From Acidiphilium sp. C61 (GTDB lineage Bacteria > Pseudomonadota > Alphaproteobacteria > Acetobacterales > Acetobacteraceae): a DNA stretch of 64,000 nucleotides. Below are positions 8,977 through 17,645 of the stretch, in pieces. The DNA lies in assembly GCF_902712915.1 (NCBI RefSeq), contig NZ_CACTIA010000005.1, positions 1,116,001-1,180,000 of the forward strand, written 5' to 3'. The translations under genes and the position numbers were made by a program. A model generated the notes under the pieces. The model saw nothing but the letters and a program-made list of their open reading frames with translations, was not told the origin of the DNA and did not search any database. Numbering within the stretch: the first letter of the stretch is position 1; every line of letters begins with the position of its first letter.

Positions 8977-10305
8977 ATGAAACGTCGCACCCTGATCGCC
9001 TCGGCCCCGGCCACGGCGCTGGTCGCCGCCACCGCGCGCGCCGCAGCCCCCACACGGGTCGTACTCTGGCACGCCATGGGTGGCGCGCTCGGCGACAAGC
9101 TGCAGTCGATCGTCGATGCCTTCAACAAGAGCCAGCCGGATTTCGCGGTCGACGCCGTCTACAAGGGCTCCTATCCGCAGGTGCTGACGGCCACGATCGC
9201 TGCCTGGCGCGCCGGCAAGGCGCCCTCGATCGCCCAGGTGTTCGATGTCGGCACCGCCGACATGCTCGGCGCCGGCCGCGCGGTGGTCGATGTCTACAAG
9301 CTCGCCGAGATGACGGGCGTGGCCATCGAACCCTCGACCTACATTCCCGCCGTGCGCGGCTATTACAGCCTCAATGACGGAAAGATGGGGGCCGCCCCGT
9401 TCAACTCCTCGACCGCCCTGATGTGGATCAACGAGGACGCCTTCGAGAAGGCCGGGCTCGACCCCAAGGCCCCGCTCGCGACCTGGGATGACGTGATCAA
9501 GGCCGCCCGGGCGATCAAGGCGAAGGGGGCGGCCGAGATCCCGGTGATGACCTCATGGCCGACCTGGGTGCATTTCGAGCAGTTCGCCGCCATCCACAAT
9601 GTCGAATACGCGACACTGAACGACGGGTTCGGCGGCCCGAACCCGAAGCTGCGGCTCGACTCGCATCCCTTCGTGCGCAATCTCGACACGCTGCTGACGA
9701 TGCAGAAGGACGGCCTGTTCCACTATGAAGGCCGCGACGGCAAGCCGAGCCCGATCTTCTACTCGGGCAAGGCGGCGATCACCTTCGACAGTTCCTCGAT
9801 CTACGGCCAGCTGGTGAAGAGCGCGAAGTTCCGCTTCGCCAATGCCTATCTCCCCTACCACCAGTCGATCATCAAGAGCCCGATCAACTCGATCATCGGC
9901 GGCGCCGCGTTCTGGGCGATGACGGCGCCGGGGCGCGACAAGGCCGAATACGAGGCCGTTGCACGTTTCTTCAAGTTCATCTCCGAACCGCAGAACGATG
10001 CCGGCTGGGCCGAGGCCACCGGCTATGTGCCGGTGACTCTGGCGGGGAACGACTACATCGCCAAGCAGGGCTTTTACGCGAAGCAGCCGGGCGGCGATCT
10101 CGCGGTCAAGCAGCTGACCCGCACGGAGCCGACGAAATATTCGCGCGGCATCCGCCTTGGCGGCATGCCGGAAGTCCGCGTGATCATCGAGGAGGAGTGG
10201 GAAAGCGCGATCCAGAGCGGCACGCCGGCCCACAAGGCGCTGGCGCGCGCCCAGCAGCGCAGCCAGGCGGTGGTCGACCGCTTCGCCCGCGCCCTGCACG
10301 GCTGA
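8977..10305 (+). CDS. ugpB: sn-Glycerol-3-phosphate ABC transporter, periplasmic binding protein
   Basis: A 442-residue extracellular solute-binding protein. The N-terminus MKRRTLIASAPATALVAATARA is an export signal with a basic start. The mature part carries UgpB-like segments: VVLWHAMGGALGDKLQSIVD, QVFDVGTADML and PFNSSTALMWINEDAFEKAGLD. It binds glycerol-3-phosphate or glycerophosphodiesters in the periplasm and hands them to UgpAE. The frame is open to 8884, but the ATG at 8977 has an AAAGGGA site and begins the signal peptide. First gene of ugpBAEC, preceded by Pho-box-like repeats. Confidence 0.92.
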   Translation: MKRRTLIASAPATALVAATARAAAPTRVVLWHAMGGALGDKLQSIVDAFNKSQPDFAVDAVYKGSYPQVLTATIAAWRAGKAPSIAQVFDVGTADMLGAGRAVVDVYKLAEMTGVAIEPSTYIPAVRGYYSLNDGKMGAAPFNSSTALMWINEDAFEKAGLDPKAPLATWDDVIKAARAIKAKGAAEIPVMTSWPTWVHFEQFAAIHNVEYATLNDGFGGPNPKLRLDSHPFVRNLDTLLTMQKDGLFHYEGRDGKPSPIFYSGKAAITFDSSSIYGQLVKSAKFRFANAYLPYHQSIIKSPINSIIGGAAFWAMTAPGRDKAEYEAVARFFKFISEPQNDAGWAEATGYVPVTLAGNDYIAKQGFYAKQPGGDLAVKQLTRTEPTKYSRGIRLGGMPEVRVIIEEEWESAIQSGTPAHKALARAQQRSQAVVDRFARALHG

Positions 10306-10318
10306 TCCACCCGGCGCG

Positions 10319-11193
<875 letters not shown>

Positions 11194-11197
<4 letters not shown>

Positions 11198-12030
11198 ACC
11201 GCAGGCCCGATTACCTTGCCCATGCCGTGCTCATCATCGGCGTACTGATCTTCATCTTCCCGATCTGGGTCGCCTTCGCCGGCGCGACGCAATCGGCCGG
11301 CGCGATCAATCGCGGCGACCTGTCGCTGATCCCGCGCCTCTCGGGCCTGCCCGTGTTCATACACGCGCTCGGCTTCGGCAACACCGCCAAGGGCGGCGTA
11401 CCGATCTGGCACATGATGATGGTCAGCGCGCTGATGGCGCTCGGCATCGCCATCGGCAAGATCGCAATCTCCTCGATCTCGGCCTTCGCCATCGCCTTCT
11501 TCCGCTTTCCCTTCCGCATGGTCGCCTTCTGGCTGATCTTCATCACGCTGATGCTGCCGGTCGAGGTGCGGATCATCCCGACCTATTCGGTGATGTCGGA
11601 TTTCCACCTGATCAATACCTTCACCGGCCTGACCATGCCGCTGATCGCCTCGGCCACCGCGACGCTGCTGTTCCGCCAGGTCTTCCTCGCGGTGCCGGAC
11701 GAGCTGGTCGAGGCGGCAAAGCTCGACGGCGCCGGGCCGATGCGCTTCTTCTTCGATATCCTGCTGCCGGTCTCCGGCGCCAATCTCGCCGCCCTGTTCG
11801 TGATCCTGTTCGTCTATGGCTGGAACCAGTATCTCTGGCCATTGCTGGTCGCGACCAACGGGCGGCTCGATACGATCGTGCTCGGCATCGTGCAGTTGAT
11901 CACCTCGGACCAGCTCACGCCCTGGAACCTCGTCATGGCGGCCACCATCCTTGCCATCGTGCCGCCGGTTTTCGTCGTGGTGGCGATGCAGCGCTGGTTC
12001 GTCGCCGGCCTCACCGAAGTGGACAAGTAA
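11194..12030 (+). CDS. ugpE: sn-Glycerol-3-phosphate ABC transporter permease
   Basis: A 278-residue inner-membrane permease of the MalG/UgpE type with six hydrophobic segments. The EAA loop reads EAAKLDGAGPMRFFFDILLP. The N-terminal YLAHAVLIIGVLIFIFPIWVAF and the VEVRIIPTYSVMSDFHLINT segment match UgpE. It overlaps ugpA by four bases and shares one base with the ugpC start, so it is tightly coupled within ugpBAEC. Partner of UgpA in the membrane channel. Confidence 0.92.
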
Positions 12031-13145
12031 TGGCAACGCTGGAACTGCAGGGACTGACCAAGAGCTTCGGCGGGACGACCGTCCTGCACGGCATCGACCT
12101 GCGGCTCGCGGATGGCGAGATGCTGGTCATCGTCGGCGCGTCGGGCTGCGGCAAGTCGACCCTGCTGCGTCTTGTCGCCGGGCTGGAAGCGCCGAGCGGC
12201 GGCCGCATCCTGCTCGATGGCCGCGACATCACCGATGTCGATCCCTCGAAGCGCGACATCGCGATGGTGTTCCAGAATTACGCGCTCTACCCGCATATGA
12301 GCGTGTTCGACAACATGGCCTACGGGCTGAAGCTGAAGGGCATGGCGAAGGCCGAGATCGCCCGCCGGGTGGAGGATGCCGCCGACACGCTCGGGCTTTC
12401 GGAACTGCTCGGCCGCAAGCCGCGCGCGCTCTCCGGTGGCCAGCGCCAGCGCGTCGCCATGGGGCGCGCCATCGTGCGCGAGCCGAAGCTGTTCCTGTTC
12501 GACGAACCACTCTCCAACCTCGATGCCAGGCTGCGCGTGCAGGTGCGCGCCGACATCCGCAAGCTGCAGAAGCGCCTCAACGTCACCAGCCTCTACGTCA
12601 CCCATGACCAGGTCGAGGCGATGACACTGGCCGACCGGCTGATCGTCATGCACCAGGGAGTTGCGGCGCAGATTGCCCCGCCGGTCGAGGTCTTCGCCCA
12701 TCCCGCCGATACCTATGTCGGCGGGTTCATCGGCGAGCCGGCGATGAATTTCTGCGCCGCCCGCCTCGGGCCCGAAGGCCGCAGCGCCCGGCTCGATGCC
12801 GGGCCGGAGATCGCGCTGCCCGCCGGCTCATGGGGGCGCGAGGGCACGGGTGTTACAATCGGCATCCGCCCGCAGCATGTGGCGCTCTCGACGGCTGCCG
12901 ATGCCCTGCGCGTCACGATCGATCTCGTCGAGCCGCTCGGCTCGGAAACCCTGCTGCACGGCCATCTCGCCAATGGCGACGCTTTCTCGATCCGCGTCAG
13001 CGGCCCGGCGCCCGACGCTGCCGAACTTGAGGCTGCCGAACTCGGGGCCGGCGAACTTGGGGCCGCCGAACTCGGGGCCGACCTGCCCGCCGAACAGCTC
13101 CATGTTTTTGACGGAGAGTCCGGCCGCCGCCTCGCGCCCGGCTGA
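12030..13145 (+). CDS. ugpC: sn-Glycerol-3-phosphate ABC transporter ATP-binding protein
   Basis: A 371-residue MalK/UgpC-type ATPase. The Walker A motif GASGCGKST, the LSGGQRQRVAMGRA signature and the Walker B segment LFLFDEPLSNLDA are intact. A C-terminal TOBE-like region follows (GVTIGIRPQHV), as in regulatory CUT1 ATPases. Near the end a run of pentapeptides (AAELG type), encoded by a 15-base tandem repeat, interrupts the usual link to the terminal LHVFDGESGRRL segment. The ATG overlaps the ugpE stop by one base. The gene ends four bases from the convergent AhpD-like gene, leaving no room for a separate terminator. Confidence 0.92.
   Translation: MATLELQGLTKSFGGTTVLHGIDLRLADGEMLVIVGASGCGKSTLLRLVAGLEAPSGGRILLDGRDITDVDPSKRDIAMVFQNYALYPHMSVFDNMAYGLKLKGMAKAEIARRVEDAADTLGLSELLGRKPRALSGGQRQRVAMGRAIVREPKLFLFDEPLSNLDARLRVQVRADIRKLQKRLNVTSLYVTHDQVEAMTLADRLIVMHQGVAAQIAPPVEVFAHPADTYVGGFIGEPAMNFCAARLGPEGRSARLDAGPEIALPAGSWGREGTGVTIGIRPQHVALSTAADALRVTIDLVEPLGSETLLHGHLANGDAFSIRVSGPAPDAAELEAAELGAGELGAAELGADLPAEQLHVFDGESGRRLAPG
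13017..13076 (+). repeat. In-frame 15-bp minisatellite within ugpC
   Basis: Four tandem 15-base units of the form GCCGCCGAACTCGGG, each encoding AAELG or a one-residue variant (AAELE, AAELG, AGELG, AAELG). The unit is a multiple of three, so copy-number change would keep the frame. It falls in the C-terminal region of UgpC. Confidence 0.9.
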
Positions 13146-13149
13146 AGGT

Positions 13150-13746
13150 TCAGGCTTTCGGCAACCGTCCCATCGCGAAGAATTCCGGGTTGGGCTGCAT
13201 CCCGGCCATGTTGGCGAGCCGGTTCGACATCGCGAAGAATGCCGCGATCGCGCCGATATCCCAGATCTCGTCGGCGTCGAACCCCTGTTCGCGGAGTGCC
13301 GCGTGATCGTCTGGCCCGACCGTGTCCGACGCGGTTGCGACCTTCATCGCGTAATCGATCATGGCCCGCTGGCGCGGGGCGAGTCGTGCCTTGCCCGGGT
13401 TGACCGCCAGCCGGTCGGCGATTTCCGGGTCCTTCGCATAGATCCGCAGGATCGCCCCGTGCGCCACCACGCAATAGAGGCAATGATTGACACCCGAGGT
13501 CGCGACCACGATCATCTCGCGTTCCGCCTTGCTCAGCCCTGCGGGACGCAGCATCAGCGCATCGTGATAGGCGAAGAAGGCGCGGAACTCGTCGGGCCGG
13601 TGCGCGAGGGCAAGGAACACGTTCGGCACGAAGCCCGCCTTTTCCTGCACGGCGAGGATTTTCTCGCGGATATCCGCGGGAAGCGAGTCGAGATCAGGCA
13701 CGGAAAACCGGCTGATCGCGTCATGCTGCATGTCGTTCATCGCCAT
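13150..13746 (-). CDS. AhpD-like carboxymuconolactone decarboxylase-family peroxidase-related protein
   Basis: A 198-residue helical protein of the AhpD/CMD superfamily. The motif HCLYCVVAHG holds the CxxC pair and the following His of alkylhydroperoxidase-type members, and the segment FVPNVFLALAHRPDEFRAFFAYHD is typical of the peroxidase-related subfamily. It probably reduces peroxides with an unknown electron donor; the substrate is not evident. The frame is open to 13779, but ATG 13746 has a GGAG nine bases upstream. It converges on ugpC with a four-base gap. The nearby peroxiredoxin suggests a peroxide-defence neighbourhood. Confidence 0.8.
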   Translation of the reverse strand: MAMNDMQHDAISRFSVPDLDSLPADIREKILAVQEKAGFVPNVFLALAHRPDEFRAFFAYHDALMLRPAGLSKAEREMIVVATSGVNHCLYCVVAHGAILRIYAKDPEIADRLAVNPGKARLAPRQRAMIDYAMKVATASDTVGPDDHAALREQGFDADEIWDIGAIAAFFAMSNRLANMAGMQPNPEFFAMGRLPKA

Positions 13747-13822
13747 CGCGCCCGTCTCCGACCCTGTTTTGCCCTGCACATTCGGCGCGTGGGGTCAGAA
13801 AATCAACCGGGCCGCGGCGGGC

Positions 13823-14692
13823 TCAGAGGCCACAACCGGCACGGCAGAGCTTGATGAAACCGGCGACAGCAGGGCCCTGCGGCCGGCCGGCGATCGCGGC
13901 AAGGCGCACCTCGCGGTTCAATGGTGGCTTGGCGAGGCGGCAGGTCACCAGCGGCGACGGCACCGCCATCCGTTCCGATAGAATGGCGATGCCAAGCCCC
14001 GCCGAGACAAGATCCAGCATGTTCCCAATGCCGCCGTCGCAACGTCGCACGCGGAACGTCCCATCGCAGGCCGCGCGCAGCGCCTGGACGAAGCCGCCGC
14101 AGCGCTCACCATGCAGCAGCACCTCGCCGTCCAGGTCGGAGGCAGTGATGCTTTCGGCATTCGCCAGCCGGTGCTGCGGCGGCATGACCACGACAGCACC
14201 CTCGTCATAGAGTTTCCAGTGATTGAAGCGTTCCGGCAGGGCGCAGTCGGCGGGCAGCACCGCGCAATCCAGCATGTCGGAGAGCATCGATTCGACGAGC
14301 ATCGCCCCAGCGGCTTCCTCAAAGCGGACCATAAGGTCGGGCATCAGCGACGCGACCTCGCGCACCGCACCGGCAATCGCCGCAGCGCCCACGCCGGGGC
14401 CCAGACCGATCTTCAGGCTCGCCACCGGCTGCTGCCGCCGCGCCTCGGCCAGCGCCGACGCATTGTCCGCCGCCTCCAGCATCGCCTCGAGATGCGGCAG
14501 CATGGCCCGGCCGAGTTCGGTCAGCTGCGTCAGGTTGCGTTCGCGATAGACCAGCGGCCCGCCAAGTTCGTCCTCCAGCCGCTGTATCGCCCGCGTCAAC
14601 GCCGGCTGGCTGACATTGCAGGCATCGGCGGCGCGGGTGAAGTTGAGCAGCCGGGTCAGCGCGACGAAATACCGCACCTGGGTCAGCTCCAT
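13823..14692 (-). CDS. LysR-family transcriptional regulator
   Basis: A 289-residue LysR regulator. The winged helix-turn-helix occupies residues 1-60 (MELTQVRYFVALTRLLNFTRAA then SQPALTRAIQRLEDELGG), followed by an effector domain with DLMVRFEEAAGAMLVESML. The frame is open to 14791, but the ATG at 14692 starts the standard LysR N-terminus. It lies five bases downstream of the peroxiredoxin gene on the same strand, so the two are probably cotranscribed. OxyR-like peroxide sensing is possible from context, but I could not confirm the paired regulatory cysteines of OxyR, so I leave the function open. Confidence 0.85.
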   Translation of the reverse strand: MELTQVRYFVALTRLLNFTRAADACNVSQPALTRAIQRLEDELGGPLVYRERNLTQLTELGRAMLPHLEAMLEAADNASALAEARRQQPVASLKIGLGPGVGAAAIAGAVREVASLMPDLMVRFEEAAGAMLVESMLSDMLDCAVLPADCALPERFNHWKLYDEGAVVVMPPQHRLANAESITASDLDGEVLLHGERCGGFVQALRAACDGTFRVRRCDGGIGNMLDLVSAGLGIAILSERMAVPSPLVTCRLAKPPLNREVRLAAIAGRPQGPAVAGFIKLCRAGCGL

Positions 14693-14697
14693 CGCGT

Positions 14698-15354
14698 CTA
14701 CTCCTGTTCCGGCGCGGCAAGGCGGCGCAGCTCGCCGAGAATGCGATCGGGCGCAGCGCGGCGGGTGAAATCGACACTGACGAATCGCCACGCGACCCGC
14801 CCGTTGACATCGAGCAGGAACACCGCCGGCACCGGCAGGAACTGCGACCCGTTCCCGTGCCGTTCAGCGAAATCGATCCCCGCCCTCATGAGGCGTGACC
14901 GATAGAGCGCCGGAATGCGGAACACCACCCCGGCCGCGAGTCCAACCCCGTAATCCACATCCGACAGCACTTCGAACGTCGCGCCGTGATTCTGCTTGGC
15001 CTGCCGCGCCCAGGGGCCCATGTCCGGCGTCAGCGCCAGCAATGATGCTCCGGCCGCCTCGATCTCCGGCAGGGCGGCCACCAGCGCGTCGAGCATCAAT
15101 CGGCAGAACGGGCACCACTCGCCACGGAAGAACTGCACGACAACCGGCCCCTCGGCGAGACGGCTGGCAAGCGAGACGAGCCGCCCCTCGGCATTGGGCA
15201 GCACGAAATCCGGAAACGCGGCAGTTTCCCCGAGCACGCCGGAGAGAAAACCGTTCTGGCTGAGCGTCGTGAAGACGTCCTCATAGGCAAGGCGGACGGC
15301 GTCATCTGCAGTGCGGCGTTGGCGTTCCGCCTGAAGCTGCTCGTCGAGGCCCAT
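14698..15354 (-). CDS. Peroxiredoxin-like protein (AhpC/TSA family)
   Basis: A 218-residue thioredoxin-fold protein. The motif RGEWCPFC (Cys81 and Cys84) carries the peroxidatic Cys in a CxxC arrangement seen in AhpC/TSA-like redoxins. An N-terminal helical extension of about 45 residues precedes the domain, as in the group annotated as peroxiredoxin-like proteins. It has no signal peptide and is probably cytoplasmic, reducing hydroperoxides. The LysR gene follows after five bases. Confidence 0.82.
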   Translation of the reverse strand: MGLDEQLQAERQRRTADDAVRLAYEDVFTTLSQNGFLSGVLGETAAFPDFVLPNAEGRLVSLASRLAEGPVVVQFFRGEWCPFCRLMLDALVAALPEIEAAGASLLALTPDMGPWARQAKQNHGATFEVLSDVDYGVGLAAGVVFRIPALYRSRLMRAGIDFAERHGNGSQFLPVPAVFLLDVNGRVAWRFVSVDFTRRAAPDRILGELRRLAAPEQE

Positions 15355-15434
15355 GGCCGATACTGTCTCCCTGGCTTTCTTATAGTAGCAAAGTCGCCAT
15401 CCCGATCAATTGCCGGCCAGAGATCCAATAAAAT

Positions 15435-15472
15435 AGAGCACGTCCCGAGCCGCAAGGGCCGGAACGTGCTCT
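15435..15472. repeat. Right-hairpin copy of the dispersed two-hairpin element
   Basis: AGAGCACGT pairs with ACGTGCTCT (nine bases) around a GC-rich centre. The outer arms are the same as the second hairpin of the full element at 47683 and 56032, and the preceding AATAAAATAGAGCA resembles its linker. It lies between the peroxiredoxin gene and the Met/His repeat gene and could act as a transcription terminator. Confidence 0.7.
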
Positions 15473-15543
15473 GAAGCCGGGACGATCAGGCGGCGGCTGC
15501 GATGGATCGGGGCATCCATCGATCCGACAGGAGCGAGAGCGCC

Positions 15544-15768
15544 CTACGAGGCAGGGTGGCCCATCTTGTCATGACCCATCTTGTCATGGCCCATCTTGTT
15601 GTGACCCATCGTGTCGTGACCCATCGTGTCGTGACCAATGGCGGTGCCGTGGCTCATCGCACTCTTGTGGCCCATCGTGTCGTGCCCCATCGCGCTGGTG
15701 GTCTGCGCCTGGGCAACGCCGGCGACGAGGCCGAGGGCAAGGGCGGTGGTGGCGAGAATGCGGATCAT
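15544..15768 (-). CDS. Periplasmic Met/His-rich pentapeptide-repeat protein (MrpX/MxKDx-like)
   Basis: A 74-residue protein. Residues 1-21 (MIRILATTALALGLVAGVAQA) are a signal peptide. The 53-residue mature part is a run of MGHDK/MGHDT-type pentapeptides with eight Met and nine His and no Cys. The frame is open far upstream, but ATG 15768 has a GAGGAGA site and starts the signal peptide. It resembles the MxKDx pentapeptide family and the methionine-rich MrpX, a sacrificial hypochlorite scavenger whose Met sulfoxides are repaired by a YedY-type enzyme in Azospira. Divergent from it lie a cytochrome b and a YedY-like molybdoenzyme, supporting that role. Metal binding by the His residues is an alternative. 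Confidence 0.75.
   Translation of the reverse strand: MIRILATTALALGLVAGVAQAQTTSAMGHDTMGHKSAMSHGTAIGHDTMGHDTMGHNKMGHDKMGHDKMGHPAS
15556..15690 (-). repeat. 15-bp tandem repeats encoding the Met/His pentapeptides
   Basis: Nine tandem 15-base units related to ATGGGTCATGACAAG on the minus strand. The three units nearest the 3' end of the gene are almost identical, while those nearer the signal peptide have diverged, which suggests recent expansion at the 3' end. Confidence 0.85.
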
Positions 15769-15961
15769 GGTGGTCTCCTCTGTGTGGGGGGCGGCGCCCC
15801 GGTCTGCTTCCTGCGGACCGGTCATCGTGGTCCGCCCCGCAAACATGACCGGCCATGCGCGGCCGATCCAATGCCGTTTGGTCATCGTTTCGATACCTCG
15901 ACCCCGGCGCCGCGGCGGGCGCATCATGGCGCCATCGCAACAACAAGCGAGGAAACCGAAA

Positions 15962-16594
15962 ATGCGCCGATACCGCCCCATCCACCCGCTGCCATTGCGA
16001 ATCATGCACTGGCTGAACGCAATCGCCATCATCACGCTGATCGGCAGCGGCTGGGAGATCTACGATGCCTCTCCCTTCCTGCCCTTCACCTTCCCGCAAT
16101 GGGCGACGATCGGGCAATGGCTGGGCGGGGCGATCGCCTGGCATCTCGCCGCGATCTGGCTGCTGATGCTCAACGGGCTCGCCTATCTCGTCTGGGGCAC
16201 GGCAAGTGGCCATTTCCGCCGCAAGCTGCTGCCGGTCACGCCCCGCGCCGTGCTGCGCGACATCTGGGCCGCCCTGCGCCTGCACCTGCCGCATGAAGTC
16301 GGCGTCTACAACGCGGTGCAGCGGGTGCTCTATCTCGGGGTCATCGCGCTCGGCGTTCTCGCCGTGCTGTCGGGGCTTGCGGTCTGGAAGCCGGTGCAGC
16401 TCTGGTACCTGTCGGATCTGTTCGGCGGATTCTTCGATTCCCGCGTTGTCCACTTCGTCGCGATGGCCGGGATTTCCGGCTTCCTGATCGTCCATGTCCT
16501 GCTGGTCGCCCTGGTGCCGCGCGTCCTCCCCGCGATGATCACCGGCGGCCGCCTGCCCGATCCTCTTCCCAAAATAACCGAAGCCGCGGAGTAA
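15962..16594 (+). CDS. Cytochrome b561-type membrane subunit (YedZ1-like)
   Basis: A 210-residue membrane protein of the Ni-hydrogenase/cytochrome b561 (CYTB) family with four main hydrophobic segments. Histidines in IHPLPLRIMHWLNAIAI, AIAWHLAAIWLLML and VVHFVAMAGISGFLIVHVLL are candidate heme b ligands. It would pass electrons from the quinone pool to the periplasmic molybdoenzyme encoded five bases downstream. The frame is open to 15638, but ATG 15962 has a GAGG eight bases upstream and starts the typical RYRPIHPLPLRIMHW N-terminus. It is divergent from the Met-rich protein gene. Confidence 0.85.
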   Translation: MRRYRPIHPLPLRIMHWLNAIAIITLIGSGWEIYDASPFLPFTFPQWATIGQWLGGAIAWHLAAIWLLMLNGLAYLVWGTASGHFRRKLLPVTPRAVLRDIWAALRLHLPHEVGVYNAVQRVLYLGVIALGVLAVLSGLAVWKPVQLWYLSDLFGGFFDSRVVHFVAMAGISGFLIVHVLLVALVPRVLPAMITGGRLPDPLPKITEAAE

Positions 16595-16599
16595 GACCC

Positions 16600-17319
16600 A
16601 TGCGCACGCTCCTCAACCGCCGCGCCCTGCTCGGCCGCAGCCTCGCCTTCGGCGCCGCCGCCAGCCTCACCGGCTGCGACTACGACGACCTGAAACATCC
16701 CGACCTTGCGGACCGCGCGCTCACCGCGATGTCGCGCTGGAACGACGAGGTGCAGGCTGCCCTGTTCGACCGGCATACGCTAGCGCCGACCTTCCCGGCC
16801 TCCGCCATCACAAGGCCGCCGCGCTTCAACGCCTTCTACAGCATCGACCAGGCGCCGCGCGTCGATCTCGCGACCTGGCGCCTCGGCCTCACCGGCCGCA
16901 TCGGCGACAAGCGGCACTGGCGCCTCGCCGAACTGCGCGCCCTGCCGCAGGAGAGCCAGATCACCCGCCTCGCCTGCGTCGAGGGTTGGCGCGTTGTCGG
17001 CCAGTGGAGTGGTGTGCCGCTCGGCCATTTCCTGCGACGGGTGAATGCCGATCTCAAGGCGCGCTATGTCTCGTTCCAGTGCGCCGACGGGTATTACGAG
17101 AGCATCGACATGGCTTCCGCCCTGCACCCCCAGACGATCCTCGCACTCGATTTTCTCGGCGCGCCGCTCACCGCCCCGTTCGGCGCGCCGGTGCGGCTGC
17201 GGATTCCGACCAAGCTCGGCTACAAGAACCCGAAATCGGTCGTCGCCCTCGGCGTCACCAACACCTTCCCCAGCGGCTACTGGGTGCGGCAGGGCTATAA
17301 CTGGTTCGGCGGCTCCTGA
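16600..17319 (+). CDS. Molybdopterin-dependent oxidoreductase, YedY/MsrP-like
   Basis: A 239-residue member of the sulfite-oxidase fold family. The N-terminus has a twin-arginine-like NRRALLGRSLAFGAAASLTG export signal with a possible lipobox (LTGC). The segment ITRLACVEGWRVVGQWSGVPL holds the single Cys expected to bind the molybdenum cofactor. YedY/MsrP enzymes reduce protein-bound methionine sulfoxide in the periplasm, and the preceding cytochrome b would be the electron donor. Its substrate may be the Met-rich peptide encoded 0.8 kb upstream on the other strand; that pairing is inference. The last 25 bases overlap the convergent cbpM gene. Confidence 0.83.
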   Translation: MRTLLNRRALLGRSLAFGAAASLTGCDYDDLKHPDLADRALTAMSRWNDEVQAALFDRHTLAPTFPASAITRPPRFNAFYSIDQAPRVDLATWRLGLTGRIGDKRHWRLAELRALPQESQITRLACVEGWRVVGQWSGVPLGHFLRRVNADLKARYVSFQCADGYYESIDMASALHPQTILALDFLGAPLTAPFGAPVRLRIPTKLGYKNPKSVVALGVTNTFPSGYWVRQGYNWFGGS

Positions 17320-17645
17320 GCGGCGGCAATGCGTTCGAGCACTGCGCGCCGCGGTCCCTCCGGAGCCGCGGCGATCGCCTCGGCCAGTGCGCGCATCCGC
17401 CGGCGGGCATCGTAGAGCTGGTCGAGCAGCGAGAGCACCACCGGCATCGCCTCCTCGTCCACAAGCAGGTCGGACGCGAGCTCGTGGATCAGCCGCACCC
17501 GCGCGATATCGATGCCATGGAACCGCCAGCCTCCCCCAGCCCGCGCCGGGCGCACCCATTCCAGCGCCAGCCAGCGTTCGAGATCGGCCCGTGCCAGCCC
17601 CGCCACCTCGGCGATGACGACCTCGATCGTCACCCCTTCGCTCAT
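17295..17645 (-). CDS. cbpM: Chaperone modulator CbpM
   Basis: A 116-residue MerR-like helical protein. The core LERWLALEWVRPARAGGGWRFHGIDIARVRLIHELASDL matches CbpM, which binds the J domain of CbpA and blocks its co-chaperone activity. The frame is open well upstream, but the ATG at 17645 overlaps the cbpA stop by four bases and gives the standard length, so the pair is coupled. Its 3' end overlaps the convergent molybdoenzyme gene by 25 bases. Confidence 0.85.
   Translation of the reverse strand: MSEGVTIEVVIAEVAGLARADLERWLALEWVRPARAGGGWRFHGIDIARVRLIHELASDLLVDEEAMPVVLSLLDQLYDARRRMRALAEAIAAAPEGPRRAVLERIAAAQEPPNQL

Noticed and set aside
15556..15690. Tandem repeats considered as CRISPR
   Set aside because: Units are contiguous 15-mers without spacers and encode a periodic peptide behind a signal peptide.
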